A DNA stretch of 64,000 bases, from NCBI GenBank assembly GCA_016794985.1, contig JAEUIQ010000101.1:1-64000 (forward strand), given 5' to 3'. Positions 18,741 to 27,622 of this stretch are shown piece by piece; within the stretch, counting starts at the first letter, position 1; each line of letters begins with the position of its first letter. Origin of the DNA: Planctomycetaceae bacterium. GTDB lineage: Bacteria; Planctomycetota; Planctomycetia; Pirellulales; Pirellulaceae. Below the pieces are notes generated by a model. The model made no database searches. It saw nothing but the letters and a program-made list of their open reading frames with translations, and had not been told where the DNA came from. A program made the translations under genes and the position numbers.

Positions 18741-19009
18741 GAGCCATCGTTCATCGTGGCGCACCGCAAAACCGCAGTCGCTTAACGACATGCGTTAGCG
18801 CAACGCGACTTCACCAACGGCTTGGCCGTTCGGTGAAAGTCTTGCCTATCCAAAAAACCGCGGCCATTCTCCCGTTCGTAGTTTCGCCCTGATCCGAGAT
18901 TTCTTTCTAGGAAAAATCGAAACTCGGCGGTGGATTTCGCGTACACTCGCCCAACGGTGGCTTCGCTGGGCCGCATCTTAACTTACAATGGGAGAACCAG
19001 CGATGCTCC

Positions 19010-19111
19010 TGTCTCGCAGGACATGGCCCTGTTGGTCAAGTTAACCGGCTTCCTGAACGGTTCAAGCCGGTCTAGGTTCCGTTGCCGTCGGCAATAATAT
19101 TCGGATTATTG
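19010..19111 (+). promoter_or_regulatory. Candidate structured 5' leader of the apbE transcript
   Basis: Consecutive stem-loops: TCCTG/CAGGA, then ACCGGCTT (19044-19051) with AAGCCGGT (19064-19071), TTGCC/GGCAA, and CAATAAT (19092-19098) with ATTATTG (19105-19111). The last one ends just before the AAGGAA ribosome binding site of the small ORF at 19126. No known riboswitch class was recognised; regulation is inferred only from this arrangement. Confidence 0.35.
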
Positions 19112-19125
19112 TGAAGGAATGGAAC

Positions 19126-19185
19126 ATGAGAATGGGCGGTGGGCCTAAAAATCGGGCATTCAATAAGGCGACGGAATTGTTTTAG
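19126..19185 (+). CDS. Candidate 19-residue leader ORF upstream of apbE
   Basis: ATG 19126 follows AAGGAA at 6-nt spacing and opens a frame encoding MRMGGGPKNRAFNKATELF, ending in TAG at 19183-19185. The stop codon lies inside the AGGAG that serves apbE (19184-19188), the usual arrangement for translational coupling. The peptide is basic with a glycine turn and has no signal sequence, membrane helix or ApbE flavinylation motif (which needs a Gly-Ala/Ser-Thr type acceptor). It could be a regulatory leader peptide or a small conserved protein. It is supported only by its ribosome binding site and position. Confidence 0.5.
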   Translation: MRMGGGPKNRAFNKATELF

Positions 19186-19191
19186 GAGTTA

Positions 19192-20379
19192 TTGTCGTTG
19201 ACCGATTCCCCTCAAGACGGCTTATTCGACGCCCCCTCAACAAGTGGCTCAGCGGCCAGGCGGCGATTTATCCAAGGGCAAGACCTGTGGCGGTGGTGGA
19301 GTGATTGGGGGCGGACCGCGCTGCAGTCCAGTTTACGACCGTTGCCCACACCACTTTTCACCGGACTTGCGGCGGCGGAGTGGCGGCCCAATGGGTTTTA
19401 TTCACATTTTGCCGCTGCCGCGATGGCCTGCGAGTGGGAAGTATTCTTGAACTACGGCCAATATGCGGAGGGGGCCGAACGCGCGGCGCAAGCACTAGAG
19501 AATCTCGAGTATTGGGAGAGTTTGCTCAGCGTTTTTCGCGTGGATAGCGAAATCAGCCAAGTGAACCGATTCGCGTGCGAACAACCTGTGACGGTCTCGG
19601 AAACCACGTTTGAAGTTTTATCGGCAGCAGAAAACTTGTGGCACTTGACCGATGGGGCCTTTGATGTGACCAGCGGCTCGCTGTCCGAATGTTGGGGCTT
19701 TTTGCGACGCGAGGGGCGAATGCCCAGCGAACATGAGTTGGCTGTGGCCTTGGAGTCGGTTGGGATGGACAAGGTGATTCTTCGTTCGGACGACCGCTCG
19801 GTTCGGCTGCTGCATCCAGGAACCAAGATTAATCTGGGCGGGATTGGCAAAGGTTGGACATTGGACCGTCTGGCCGCGATCCTGTGCGTTGGCGGAATCT
19901 ACGATTTTACATTTCATGGTGGCCAAAGCAGCGTGTTGGCGATGGGCTCGGATGGCCGCTACCAAACGAACCCGACGCAGCCGGCGGTGGACGCTCGTGC
20001 GGGGTGGCCGATTGGCGTGTCGCATCCGATCTATCCGGATCGCAAGCTGGGCGAGATCGACTTGCGAAATCGTGCGTTGGGAACCAGTGGTTCGGCCCGG
20101 CAGTTTTTTCATTATCGTGGAAAACGTTTGAGTCACGTCTTGGATCCGCGAACCGGACGCCCGGCTGAAGGTGTCTGGAGTGCAACCGTGGTGGCGCCGA
20201 CCGCGGCCCAGGCAGACGCGTTGGGAACGGCCTGTTTTGTCTTGGGACTGGACGGCTGCCAAAGATTAGTGGAACATTGCCCAGATCTGGGCATTTTGCT
20301 GGTTGTCCCTGACGGAATGAAGCATCAAACGGTGGTGCTTGGCGATCTGGACAAGGCTTGGTACCCGAAGGAAAACTGA
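19192..20379 (+). CDS. apbE: FAD:protein FMN transferase (ApbE family)
   Basis: A 395-residue ApbE-like protein. Typical elements are visible: FRVDSEISQVNRFA, 'FDVTSGSLSECWGF', the nucleotide-binding LGGIGKGWTLDR, and the C-terminal 'LSHVLDPRTGRPAEGVWSATVV' with 'ADALGTACFVLG'. ApbE transfers FMN from FAD to threonine of target proteins such as Nqr/Rnf subunits, with Mg2+. There is no lipobox or signal peptide, and an N-terminal extension of about 70 residues precedes the domain, so it may be cytoplasmic or act on a nonstandard target. TTG 19192 is 3 nt from AGGAG; TTG 19198 has better spacing (9 nt) and may be the true start. The hflX start follows the stop directly. Confidence 0.88.
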   Translation: MSLTDSPQDGLFDAPSTSGSAARRRFIQGQDLWRWWSDWGRTALQSSLRPLPTPLFTGLAAAEWRPNGFYSHFAAAAMACEWEVFLNYGQYAEGAERAAQALENLEYWESLLSVFRVDSEISQVNRFACEQPVTVSETTFEVLSAAENLWHLTDGAFDVTSGSLSECWGFLRREGRMPSEHELAVALESVGMDKVILRSDDRSVRLLHPGTKINLGGIGKGWTLDRLAAILCVGGIYDFTFHGGQSSVLAMGSDGRYQTNPTQPAVDARAGWPIGVSHPIYPDRKLGEIDLRNRALGTSGSARQFFHYRGKRLSHVLDPRTGRPAEGVWSATVVAPTAAQADALGTACFVLGLDGCQRLVEHCPDLGILLVVPDGMKHQTVVLGDLDKAWYPKEN

Positions 20380-21765
20380 TTGAACGTGTTGGATCGCGAG
20401 AAGAAAAAAGTTGATCAAGAAGTTGCATATTTGGTCCGGGTGATCTTTCCAGAGGAGCTCACGGAATCCGACCCCTTGGAAGAACTGACGGGCTTGGCGG
20501 AAACGGCGGGGAGTATTGTCGTCGGTGGAATGACGCAGCGTCGCGAGCGACCTGACACGGCGACGTACATCGGATCAGGCAAAGTACTTGAACTAGTGGA
20601 GTTGGTGAAGTTCCACGCGGTCGACGTCATTATTTTTGATAACGATCTTTCGCCGGGCCAAGTGCGTAATCTGGAGCAAGCCTTAAGGGTCAAGGTATTA
20701 GATCGCACCGAATTGATTCTCGACATTTTTGCGACGCACGCCCAAACTTACGAATCGCGTCTGGCGGTCGAATTAGCCCAGCTCGAGTATTCGTTGCCGC
20801 GATTGAAACGCATGTGGACCCACTTGTCGCGTATCAAGATGGGCGTTGGCATGCGGGGACCGGGTGAAAAGCAATTGGAAGTTGATCGACGTTTGGTTGA
20901 AAAGCGGATCAATGAGCTGCGTACTGAGTTAAAACAAATCGAAGAACGTCGCCAACGTCAAGTGCATTCGCGAAGCGGACGGATGAAGGTGTCGTTAGTA
21001 GGTTACACCAATGCGGGCAAGAGCACGCTCATGAACTACTTAACCCAAGCCGACGTCTTGGCCGAGGATAAGCTGTTTGCGACCTTGGACACGCGGACTC
21101 GACGTTGGCACTTGCCCAGTTGGGGTCCCGTCTTGTTATCGGACACGGTTGGGTTCATTCGCAGATTGCCCCACAATCTAGTAGCGAGTTTCCGCGCGAC
21201 GTTGTCCGAGACGGTTGAAGCTGACTTGCTGCTCCATGTGGCCGACGCGAGTAGTCCGGAGGTTTTTCACCAAATCTCGGCGGTTTACGACGTGCTCAAG
21301 GAACTGGAAATCGACGAAAAAGACACTCTGTTGGTACTCAATAAGGTGGATGCCATTTCAGAAGCGGACCCAGAGCAATTGAGTAGGCTATTGAACCGCT
21401 ATCCATTCGCGGTGCCAATCAGCGCTGTCACGGGCGAAGGCATCGAAGCATTGACGAAAGCCGTCAGCCTTGCGTTGAGCCGCTCGTTCTTGGACTTGGA
21501 AGTTGAAGGCGACATCAGTGATGGTCGCTTGATTGCTTATTTGGAAAAACACGGCGAGGTTTTAGAGCGACGTTTTGAGGAGACTCGGGTCTATTTTCAC
21601 GTTCGCATCTCAGCCGAACACGCAGGGCGAATCGCTCAACCGGGAGTCGTCGTGCGGGACTACGAATCGCAACACGTATTGAATTTTCGCCAACCGGACC
21701 CAGAATGGGAAAAAATCAAACGACGCCGTTCTGGGTTGACGACAGAATCGATTGCCGAACAGTAG
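20380..21765 (+). CDS. hflX: GTPase HflX
   Basis: A 461-residue protein. The HflX N-terminal domain includes 'TATYIGSGKVLEL'. The family signature GPGEKQLEVDRR is at about 160-171. A coiled coil precedes the G domain, whose G1 is GYTNAGKST (208-216), followed by G3 DTVGFI and G4 NKVD. HflX binds the 50S subunit and splits stalled or hibernating ribosomes. The start is TTG immediately after the apbE stop, with AAGGA 7 nt upstream. Its 3' end is followed closely by the AI-2E family gene. Confidence 0.95.
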   Translation: MNVLDREKKKVDQEVAYLVRVIFPEELTESDPLEELTGLAETAGSIVVGGMTQRRERPDTATYIGSGKVLELVELVKFHAVDVIIFDNDLSPGQVRNLEQALRVKVLDRTELILDIFATHAQTYESRLAVELAQLEYSLPRLKRMWTHLSRIKMGVGMRGPGEKQLEVDRRLVEKRINELRTELKQIEERRQRQVHSRSGRMKVSLVGYTNAGKSTLMNYLTQADVLAEDKLFATLDTRTRRWHLPSWGPVLLSDTVGFIRRLPHNLVASFRATLSETVEADLLLHVADASSPEVFHQISAVYDVLKELEIDEKDTLLVLNKVDAISEADPEQLSRLLNRYPFAVPISAVTGEGIEALTKAVSLALSRSFLDLEVEGDISDGRLIAYLEKHGEVLERRFEETRVYFHVRISAEHAGRIAQPGVVVRDYESQHVLNFRQPDPEWEKIKRRRSGLTTESIAEQ

Positions 21766-21802
21766 CGTCACAGCCATTTGGTTACAAGGACCGGACAAAC
21801 TC

Positions 21803-23461
21803 ATGTCGCGCTGGGCTTCTTTCTTTGTATTGGTTGGTGTTCTGATCGTCATCGCTGCATTTTTCGTGCGGGTGATGGCCGAATTCCTGGTGCCCTTGTT
21901 TGTTGCCCTGGTGTTGGTTGTCATTTTCCGACCGTTGCATGTTTGGGTTGCAAGTCGTGTTCCCCAACGTCCTGCTTTGGCCGCCTTCATCACTACTGGC
22001 TTGGTAAGCATGCTGGTTTTCTTGCCCTTCGCCGTCATGATCGTGATGGCCGCGGCCGAAAGTCGCGAACTGGTCAAACGGTTTGACCGAGCTGTGTTGC
22101 AGCAAAAGTTAGAAGATTTTCGTGATTCAGTTGGCTTGAATTTTCCTCATGCGGACCGATTGGTCGAATTGGAAGAACAGCTCTTGGACTTGCGGGACGG
22201 ATTGGAAGTTGCGGGTCAAAGAGTGGGAAGTTCGCGGGCGGATTTGATGGATGCGGATGAACGGGAAATGATCCACAATGCACTCGGGGAGATCGAAGTT
22301 TCCAGTCGAGCGTTGGGTGAAATCAACTCCTGGAATTGGCCAATCTTACCGCCGCCACCGCTGGAACAGGCCGACACCGATTCGGACCAGGAATTGAAAG
22401 CCGAAGGCGAACACAGCTCTGGTGTCGTAGTGAACGATTCGGCGACCAAAGAACAGGAATCGGGGGCAACTGCGATTCAAGAATTGGAATTACAGACCGG
22501 TTCCAGCGTGTTGGAACAACACTGGTTCAATTACGTCTATCAGTTGCAAGAAGTCCAACGACTATTGAAGGACCGACGATGGGAAGAGTCTGCCGCCAAG
22601 AACCGCTCCCTACAATTGCAATTGGTCGCCGGGATCGCCAACTCTCATGGGTTGTTTCGCGAATTTAAAGTTCGTTTGCTGGGGGGGCCGGCGATGGCCT
22701 GGTTGAAGGAAACGGTGCATCCCCAAAAGGAAGATGTGGAGCAGTACTCGAAGGCCATCTTTGACTTCGCCAAACAAAACTTTGTCTCTTGGGGAAGTTT
22801 GGTTTCGCTGCATGTTGGGCGATTGATATTCGGTAGTGTGATTGTCGTGGTGGCCTTGTATTTCTTCTTGCTCGATGGGCCGGCGATGATCGAGGCCTTT
22901 ATGCAGATCTCACCGATGGATCGCCGACACGAGGCCGAGTTGATTGCTCAGTTTGATCGCACGAGTCGTGCCGTCGTGGTGGCGAGTTTGGCGGCGGCTA
23001 TTGCCCAAGGCTTGTTGGCGGGGCTTGGTTTTTATTTCGCTGGCGTCCAGTCCGTCTTTCTTTTAACCATGCTGACCATTCTTTTGTCGATGGTCCCCTT
23101 TTTGGGTGCGGCTAGCGTTTGGGTGCCCGTGGTGTTGTACGTTGGATTTCTGGAAAACCAACCCTGGACGGCTTTTTTCTTGTTCTTGTATTCTGCGATT
23201 GTTGTCTCGATGAGCGACAATGTCATCAAACCCTACATTTTGCACGGTCAAAGTAACTTGCATCCATTACTGGCCTTGCTCAGCGTATTGGGTGGCGTGG
23301 CAGCCTTGGGGCCGATTGGCATCATGTTGGGCCCCATGTTGGTCGTGTTTCTGCAAACGATTCTGAAGATGCTCAAACAAGAGTTGTTAAGCATGGAACA
23401 AAATCGCGCCAATCCCGGTGTTTCTCACAGCAAGTCAAGCACATTGTCGGAATCGTCGTGA
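21803..23461 (+). CDS. AI-2E family transporter with large soluble insertion
   Basis: A 552-residue membrane protein. Helices lie at about 5-45 and 58-84. A soluble, charged stretch of about 250 residues (85-335) follows, including a Pro-rich ILPPPP turn and an acidic linker. Then come the conserved AI-2E family helices (FGSVIVVVALYFFLLDGP, LLTMLTILLSMVPFLGAASVW, DNVIKPYILHG). Usual members are about 350 residues, and the excess lies in the loop. The family includes TqsA-type AI-2 exporters and Na+/H+ antiporters; the substrate here is unknown. The frame is open from TTG 21752 inside hflX, but ATG 21803 gives a natural N-terminus. The 3' end overlaps truB by 4 bp. Confidence 0.87.
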   Translation: MSRWASFFVLVGVLIVIAAFFVRVMAEFLVPLFVALVLVVIFRPLHVWVASRVPQRPALAAFITTGLVSMLVFLPFAVMIVMAAAESRELVKRFDRAVLQQKLEDFRDSVGLNFPHADRLVELEEQLLDLRDGLEVAGQRVGSSRADLMDADEREMIHNALGEIEVSSRALGEINSWNWPILPPPPLEQADTDSDQELKAEGEHSSGVVVNDSATKEQESGATAIQELELQTGSSVLEQHWFNYVYQLQEVQRLLKDRRWEESAAKNRSLQLQLVAGIANSHGLFREFKVRLLGGPAMAWLKETVHPQKEDVEQYSKAIFDFAKQNFVSWGSLVSLHVGRLIFGSVIVVVALYFFLLDGPAMIEAFMQISPMDRRHEAELIAQFDRTSRAVVVASLAAAIAQGLLAGLGFYFAGVQSVFLLTMLTILLSMVPFLGAASVWVPVVLYVGFLENQPWTAFFLFLYSAIVVSMSDNVIKPYILHGQSNLHPLLALLSVLGGVAALGPIGIMLGPMLVVFLQTILKMLKQELLSMEQNRANPGVSHSKSSTLSESS

Positions 23462-24447
23462 CAACATCAAGTCGTCCTTATGGATTTCTATTGATTGATA
23501 AGCCGATGGGTATCACCTCACGCGAGGTCGTCGTCGAGGTGGGGCGGCGTTTGCGCGAATTGGGGTGTTCCGCAACCGTGGGGCATTGTGGAACGCTAGA
23601 TCCATTGGCCACTGGATTGATGGTCTTGGCGATTGGGCCCGCAACGCGCCTGACACCGTGGTTTCAGAGCGGAAACAAGGGCTATCGCGCTGTATTTCAA
23701 ATGGGTGTCACCAGCGAATCGCTAGACTTGGAAACGCCGCTTGTCGACGTCTCACCTCTTCAACGACCACTTCAAGTATCGGTTGAAAACGTCTGTCGTC
23801 GCTTCGTGGGACGAATAAAACAGGTGCCACCCAAGTATTCTGCGCTGCGAGTGCAAGGCAAACGAGCTTACGAGTTAGCGCGGGAGGGAAAAGATTTTCA
23901 ATTGGCCTCGCGTGAAATCACGATCCATGAACTATTGCTCGTGCGATACGATTGGCCATGGTTAGAGATTGAAGCCCAATGTAGTGGAGGCACTTACATT
24001 CGGACTTTAGGCGATGACCTTGCTCAAGCGGTGGGGACTCGAGCGGTCATGACCGAATTGAAGCGGACGGCTGCCAGCGGTTTTCGTTTGGAACAAGCCT
24101 GGTCCTGGGAAGAAGTCATGACGATGTCCACATGGTCACGGCGACTCATCGATGCGGCGACCGCCTTGAGGGATATGCCCCAATTGGTGCTTACTTCGGA
24201 TATGTGCCAGCGTTTTTCCAATGGACTGATTTCGCATGAACTTGATGCGCAACTTGAAGCACTTCGGCTGCAGCGATTGATTGATACGGGCAGTTCCCCA
24301 AATTCGGAAATGGCGAAAGAAGTCCTGCTATTGCTACCTGATCGACAGGTCGTTGGAATCGCTCATCGACGATCCAAACCCAATCACCCGGATGCTTGGA
24401 GGATCAAATTAAGTCTGGTTCGTTGGCTGGAACCAAAATTGGTCTGA
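23458..24447 (+). CDS. truB: tRNA pseudouridine-55 synthase TruB
   Basis: A 329-residue protein. N-terminal GFLLIDKPMGITS is followed by VGHCGTLDPLATGLM with the catalytic aspartate at D48, as in E. coli TruB. KQVPPKYSALRVQGKRAYELAR and CSGGTYIRTLGDDL are further family motifs. It converts U55 to pseudouridine in the tRNA T-loop. GTG 23458 overlaps the stop of the preceding gene (GTGA). The last 39 bp overlap the 3' end of nadB on the other strand. Confidence 0.95.
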   Translation: MTTSSRPYGFLLIDKPMGITSREVVVEVGRRLRELGCSATVGHCGTLDPLATGLMVLAIGPATRLTPWFQSGNKGYRAVFQMGVTSESLDLETPLVDVSPLQRPLQVSVENVCRRFVGRIKQVPPKYSALRVQGKRAYELAREGKDFQLASREITIHELLLVRYDWPWLEIEAQCSGGTYIRTLGDDLAQAVGTRAVMTELKRTAASGFRLEQAWSWEEVMTMSTWSRRLIDAATALRDMPQLVLTSDMCQRFSNGLISHELDAQLEALRLQRLIDTGSSPNSEMAKEVLLLLPDRQVVGIAHRRSKPNHPDAWRIKLSLVRWLEPKLV

Positions 24448-26031
24448 TTGAAAATACAAATGTCCCAGCCAATCTCGGTCGTTAGTGTCCGGATAATCGC
24501 TGCGGAAATGCACCCCGCGGCTTTCGGCTCGTCGTAGTGCAGCTTGGACGATGGTGCGCGAGACTTGCAGCAGATTTTGCAACTCCCAGCCTTGAGATTC
24601 GGTGAACTGATGTCGGTCAATATAGTGAACCCAACGTTCAATTTGTTCGAGAGCTTCCTGCAAGGTCGCGCCGGAACGCCGCACCCCAGCCGCCCGCCAC
24701 ATCAAACTCCGCAAAGAATTGTGAATGTCTACCAAGTCCAGTTGAAATTGGCCATTGTCCATGACCGGATTGAAAACTCCGGTCATTTCGACGTTGTCGT
24801 TGGCAGCCAGTGCCGCTTGCGAAGCGTTCTGTCCCGTTAACACGCCGTACACCAATCCTTCCAACAGGCTATTTGATGCCAATCGGTTCGCACCGTGCAA
24901 CCCACTGCTGGTGACTTCACCAGCGGCCCAGAGATGCGGCAGTGATGTTTGCCCGGCGGTATCCACTTCGACGCCGCCAATCATGTAATGAGCCCCAGGG
25001 CGCACGGGGATCAAGTCTTTGGTGAGGTCCATATTGAACTGCGCACAAAGTTCTGTCATTCCTGGGAATCGTTGCCGGACGGTTGTCGGGTCCAAATGAC
25101 GCAAGTTCAAGTAAACACATGTGTCGCGTGACTTAGCGATTTGACTCTCAATGGCTTTTGAAACAATGTCGCGCGGCGCTAATTCTGCCCGCTCGTCATA
25201 CTCCATCATGAAGCGGCGACCATCGCGATCAGTCAAATGAGCACCCTCGCCTCGGACGGCTTCCGTGATCAAACAACGACCACCGCCAGCGATGTATAGA
25301 ACTGTTGGGTGAAACTGCATGAACTCCATATCCCGCATGCGCACCCCGGCCCGCCATGCCATCGCGTGACCGTCGCCGGTGGCAATGACTGGATTGGTCG
25401 TTTCACGAAAGACTTGACCAGCGCCACCCGTGCAGAGGATCGTTTCTTTCGCCCAAATCATGTAGAGTTGACCATTGATCCGCGCGACCGCACCACGACA
25501 TCCTGATTCGTTGGTCAACAAATCGATCGTAAAACTCTTTTCGATGATTCGCGTGTTGGGGCGTTGCCGCGCTTTTTGGATCACGGCCCGCATGACCTCA
25601 CGACCTGTGCTGTCGCCTAAGGCATGCACTATTCGGTGGTGCGAATGTCCCCCTTCACGTCCCAGATTAAGTCCGGCGTCCGTTCGATCAAACCGGGTTC
25701 CCCAGGAGATGAGTTCCTGGATTCGCTGCGGAGCTTGTTCGACCACCGTTTGCACAACCCTTCGGTCGCATAATGGACCACCGGCGATCAGTGTATCATT
25801 GACGTGCGATTCGAAATGATCTTCAGCGTCCAGAACACCGGCGATTCCACCTTGTGCGTAGCTGCTGTTGGACATGACCAAATCACCTTTGGTCAGAACG
25901 GTCACGTGCAGGGCAGGTTCGATTTCGAGCGCCGCGCGTAGTCCGGCCAAGCCACCTCCGATGATCAATACATCCGTTACCAAGTGCGATGTCGTTTTGG
26001 GATGGAATGGTACTAAGTAACGAGTCAACAT
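24409..26031 (-). CDS. nadB: L-aspartate oxidase NadB
   Basis: A 540-residue flavoprotein. The FAD-binding GGGLAG is at 25-30. SYAQGGIAGVL, 'GGHSHHRIVHALGDSTGREV' and the C-terminal 'GLHGANRLASNSLLEGLVYG' are typical of NadB and related fumarate-reductase-type proteins. It oxidises L-aspartate to iminoaspartate, the first step of de novo NAD synthesis with NadA. The frame is open 46 codons further upstream, but that would overlap the CBS gene; ATG 26031 lies 5 nt after the CBS stop. It is the last gene of the DUF1538/P-II/CBS run. No nadA or nadC is in the window. Confidence 0.93.
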   Translation of the reverse strand: MLTRYLVPFHPKTTSHLVTDVLIIGGGLAGLRAALEIEPALHVTVLTKGDLVMSNSSYAQGGIAGVLDAEDHFESHVNDTLIAGGPLCDRRVVQTVVEQAPQRIQELISWGTRFDRTDAGLNLGREGGHSHHRIVHALGDSTGREVMRAVIQKARQRPNTRIIEKSFTIDLLTNESGCRGAVARINGQLYMIWAKETILCTGGAGQVFRETTNPVIATGDGHAMAWRAGVRMRDMEFMQFHPTVLYIAGGGRCLITEAVRGEGAHLTDRDGRRFMMEYDERAELAPRDIVSKAIESQIAKSRDTCVYLNLRHLDPTTVRQRFPGMTELCAQFNMDLTKDLIPVRPGAHYMIGGVEVDTAGQTSLPHLWAAGEVTSSGLHGANRLASNSLLEGLVYGVLTGQNASQAALAANDNVEMTGVFNPVMDNGQFQLDLVDIHNSLRSLMWRAAGVRRSGATLQEALEQIERWVHYIDRHQFTESQGWELQNLLQVSRTIVQAALRRAESRGVHFRSDYPDTNDRDWLGHLYFQSDQFWFQPTNQT

Positions 26032-26036
26032 ACGCT

Positions 26037-26453
26037 TCACCGCGATTTGATTATTTCCAAAAGGCCCCGCAAGACCAAGTCGTGAAAACTGACAACTCCG
26101 ACAACCGTGCCCTGCGAATCGATCACCGGGGCGCGGAGAATGGAGAAGCGTTCCAGCAAGCGAGCGCAATTCGAAATAGTCATCGTCGGCGGAACACTCA
26201 GGATGGGTTTGGCCATGATTTCGTACAGGTTCACACGATCTGGCGACCGATCGGCGGCCAGTACTTTTTTGCCGATATCGGAAATCAGCACCAGACCATA
26301 TTCGTCGGTTGGGCAGCGTTTGTCGATGATTAATGCCCGCGTTTCCGGGAACTTCATCGCCAACAGGGCTTCTTTCACCGTCAGCTTTCCGTCTAACAGG
26401 TCAAACTGCGTTTTCATGACATCTTTCACACACAGTTCCGATGGTCCGTTCAT
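26037..26453 (-). CDS. Tandem CBS-domain protein
   Basis: A 138-residue protein made of one CBS pair: 'VKDVMKTQFDLLDGKLTVKEAL...RALIIDKR..YGLVLISDIGKKVL' and 'IMAKPILSVPPTMTISNCARLLERFSILRAPVIDSQGTVVGVVSFHDL'. CBS pairs bind adenine nucleotides or related ligands and regulate partner proteins. There is no fused effector. Its start overlaps the P-II-like gene's stop (ATGA), and both follow the DUF1538 pair. A regulatory role for the adjacent membrane proteins is inferred from this. Confidence 0.88.
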   Translation of the reverse strand: MNGPSELCVKDVMKTQFDLLDGKLTVKEALLAMKFPETRALIIDKRCPTDEYGLVLISDIGKKVLAADRSPDRVNLYEIMAKPILSVPPTMTISNCARLLERFSILRAPVIDSQGTVVGVVSFHDLVLRGLLEIIKSR

Positions 26454-26800
26454 AATTGCTCCTCGACAATTTTTGTTAGTTTTTCGATTTGATGACTAAC
26501 ACCAACGGCGTCTTCGACGTCCAATTGAATCGCGATCCCAGCCCCGGACTTGCAATCGAACTCGGCCTTTTCTGCGATCGTTTCGAGAATCACGCGGCTC
26601 AAGTGGCGTTCGACCAAGAAAAGGAGCACGTCGCGTTGGGATTCCAAGGTCAAGCCGAAAAACGTCTTGGCTGGTTGGAGACCTTCGCCGCGCGCGTTGC
26701 CAATCACGGTGGCTCCAGTGGCTCCAGCTTCCCGAGCAGCTTTCATCACGGCTTCGGTCCGATGGTCGTCAACGAACGCGATAATCAACTTGAAATGCAT
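26450..26800 (-). CDS. P-II (GlnB)-like regulatory protein
   Basis: A 116-residue ferredoxin-like P-II family member. It has a first beta strand MHFKLIIAFVDDHR, a helix, GATGATVIGNARGEG at the base of the T-loop, and GAGIAIQLDVEDAVGV in the place of the C-terminal P-II signature. The T-loop is short and lacks the tyrosine that is uridylylated in GlnB, so it is not a classical nitrogen sensor. P-II paralogues next to membrane transporters usually bind nucleotides and gate the partner. Spacing to the DUF1538 gene is 27 bp, and the 3' end overlaps the CBS gene. Confidence 0.82.
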   Translation of the reverse strand: MHFKLIIAFVDDHRTEAVMKAAREAGATGATVIGNARGEGLQPAKTFFGLTLESQRDVLLFLVERHLSRVILETIAEKAEFDCKSGAGIAIQLDVEDAVGVSHQIEKLTKIVEEQL

Positions 26801-26827
26801 CGATTCACTCCTCCGTACTGTTCGAAA

Positions 26828-27622
26828 CTAATCTGGTTGGTTCGCGCGACGAACTCGACGCCATTCCGCGATTTGGGCATAGGCTAGGACCGTCATCATA
26901 GGGAAGACGGAGGCAAACGCGATTAGTCCAAATCCATCAATCAATGGATCACGCCCCGGGATTTGACGGGACAACCCCAAGCCAAGTGCAGCCACCAACG
27001 GAACAGTCACTGTGGAAGTTGTGACGCCGCCGGAATCGTAGGCCAGCGGAACAATTGCTTTTGGGGCGAAGAAAGTTTGCATAACCACGATGACATAACC
27101 AGCAATAATAAACCATGGCAAGGAAATCCCGATCACAATTCTAAAGGTACCAAGCGCAACACCCAACCCGACCCCCAAAGCAACCGTCAATCTCAATCCC
27201 CAGGCATTGACGGTGCCACCCGAAACTTCCTCGGCCTTGTTGGCTACGGCAATCAGCGATGGTTCTGCGATGGTTGTGCTCAGGCCAACCGTGAACGCAA
27301 ACAAGTAAGTCCAATAAAATCGATACCAAGGCAGTTCTTCGATAAGAGTTTTCCCCTCGGCATTCGCCGCGACTCCAATAAACGCCGGGTTGGTCAGTTG
27401 TTCGGCCATTGCCTGGCCCAGTGGAAAGAGCGACAAACGCAATCCGGTCAAGAAAAAAGCCAATCCCAGAATCACGAACAAGAAACCCCAAGCCAACTTC
27501 GCAGGGTTGGACATGGGTTGCCGCAGGACGAGCATCCGAAATCCGATAATCACAACGACAATTGGAACCAAATCTCGGACCGTTGTCAGAAGGTTTTCGC
27601 CGAAAAGCCAGACGGTATTCAT
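26828..27622 (-). CDS. DUF1538 membrane protein (UmpB-like)
   Basis: A 264-residue protein of about seven hydrophobic helices. DUF1538 features include an N-terminal 'TVRDLVPIVVVIIGFRML', 'GLAFFLTGLRLSLFPLGQAMAEQL', 'PEEVSGGTVN'-like soluble turn (here KAEEVSGGTVNAWG) and 'PLAYDSGGVTTSTVTVPL'. Two-gene DUF1538 systems (UmpAB) have been reported as Na+,K+/H+ antiporters in Halomonas. The start is ATG 27622, overlapping the stop of its partner (ATGA); the longer open frame above it is rejected. Paralogous to the upstream gene. Confidence 0.85.
   Translation of the reverse strand: MNTVWLFGENLLTTVRDLVPIVVVIIGFRMLVLRQPMSNPAKLAWGFLFVILGLAFFLTGLRLSLFPLGQAMAEQLTNPAFIGVAANAEGKTLIEELPWYRFYWTYLFAFTVGLSTTIAEPSLIAVANKAEEVSGGTVNAWGLRLTVALGVGLGVALGTFRIVIGISLPWFIIAGYVIVVMQTFFAPKAIVPLAYDSGGVTTSTVTVPLVAALGLGLSRQIPGRDPLIDGFGLIAFASVFPMMTVLAYAQIAEWRRVRRANQPD

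Larger units (their letters stand above)
18544..19125. other. Intergenic region with palindromic elements and a stem-loop leader
   Basis: No gene is recognised before the small ORF at 19126. The region holds an imperfect long inverted repeat (18610-18740), an interrupted hairpin TTCACC...GGTGAA at 18810-18837, a TACAAT -10-like hexamer at 18984-18989, and several stem-loops between 19010 and 19111. Confidence 0.5.
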
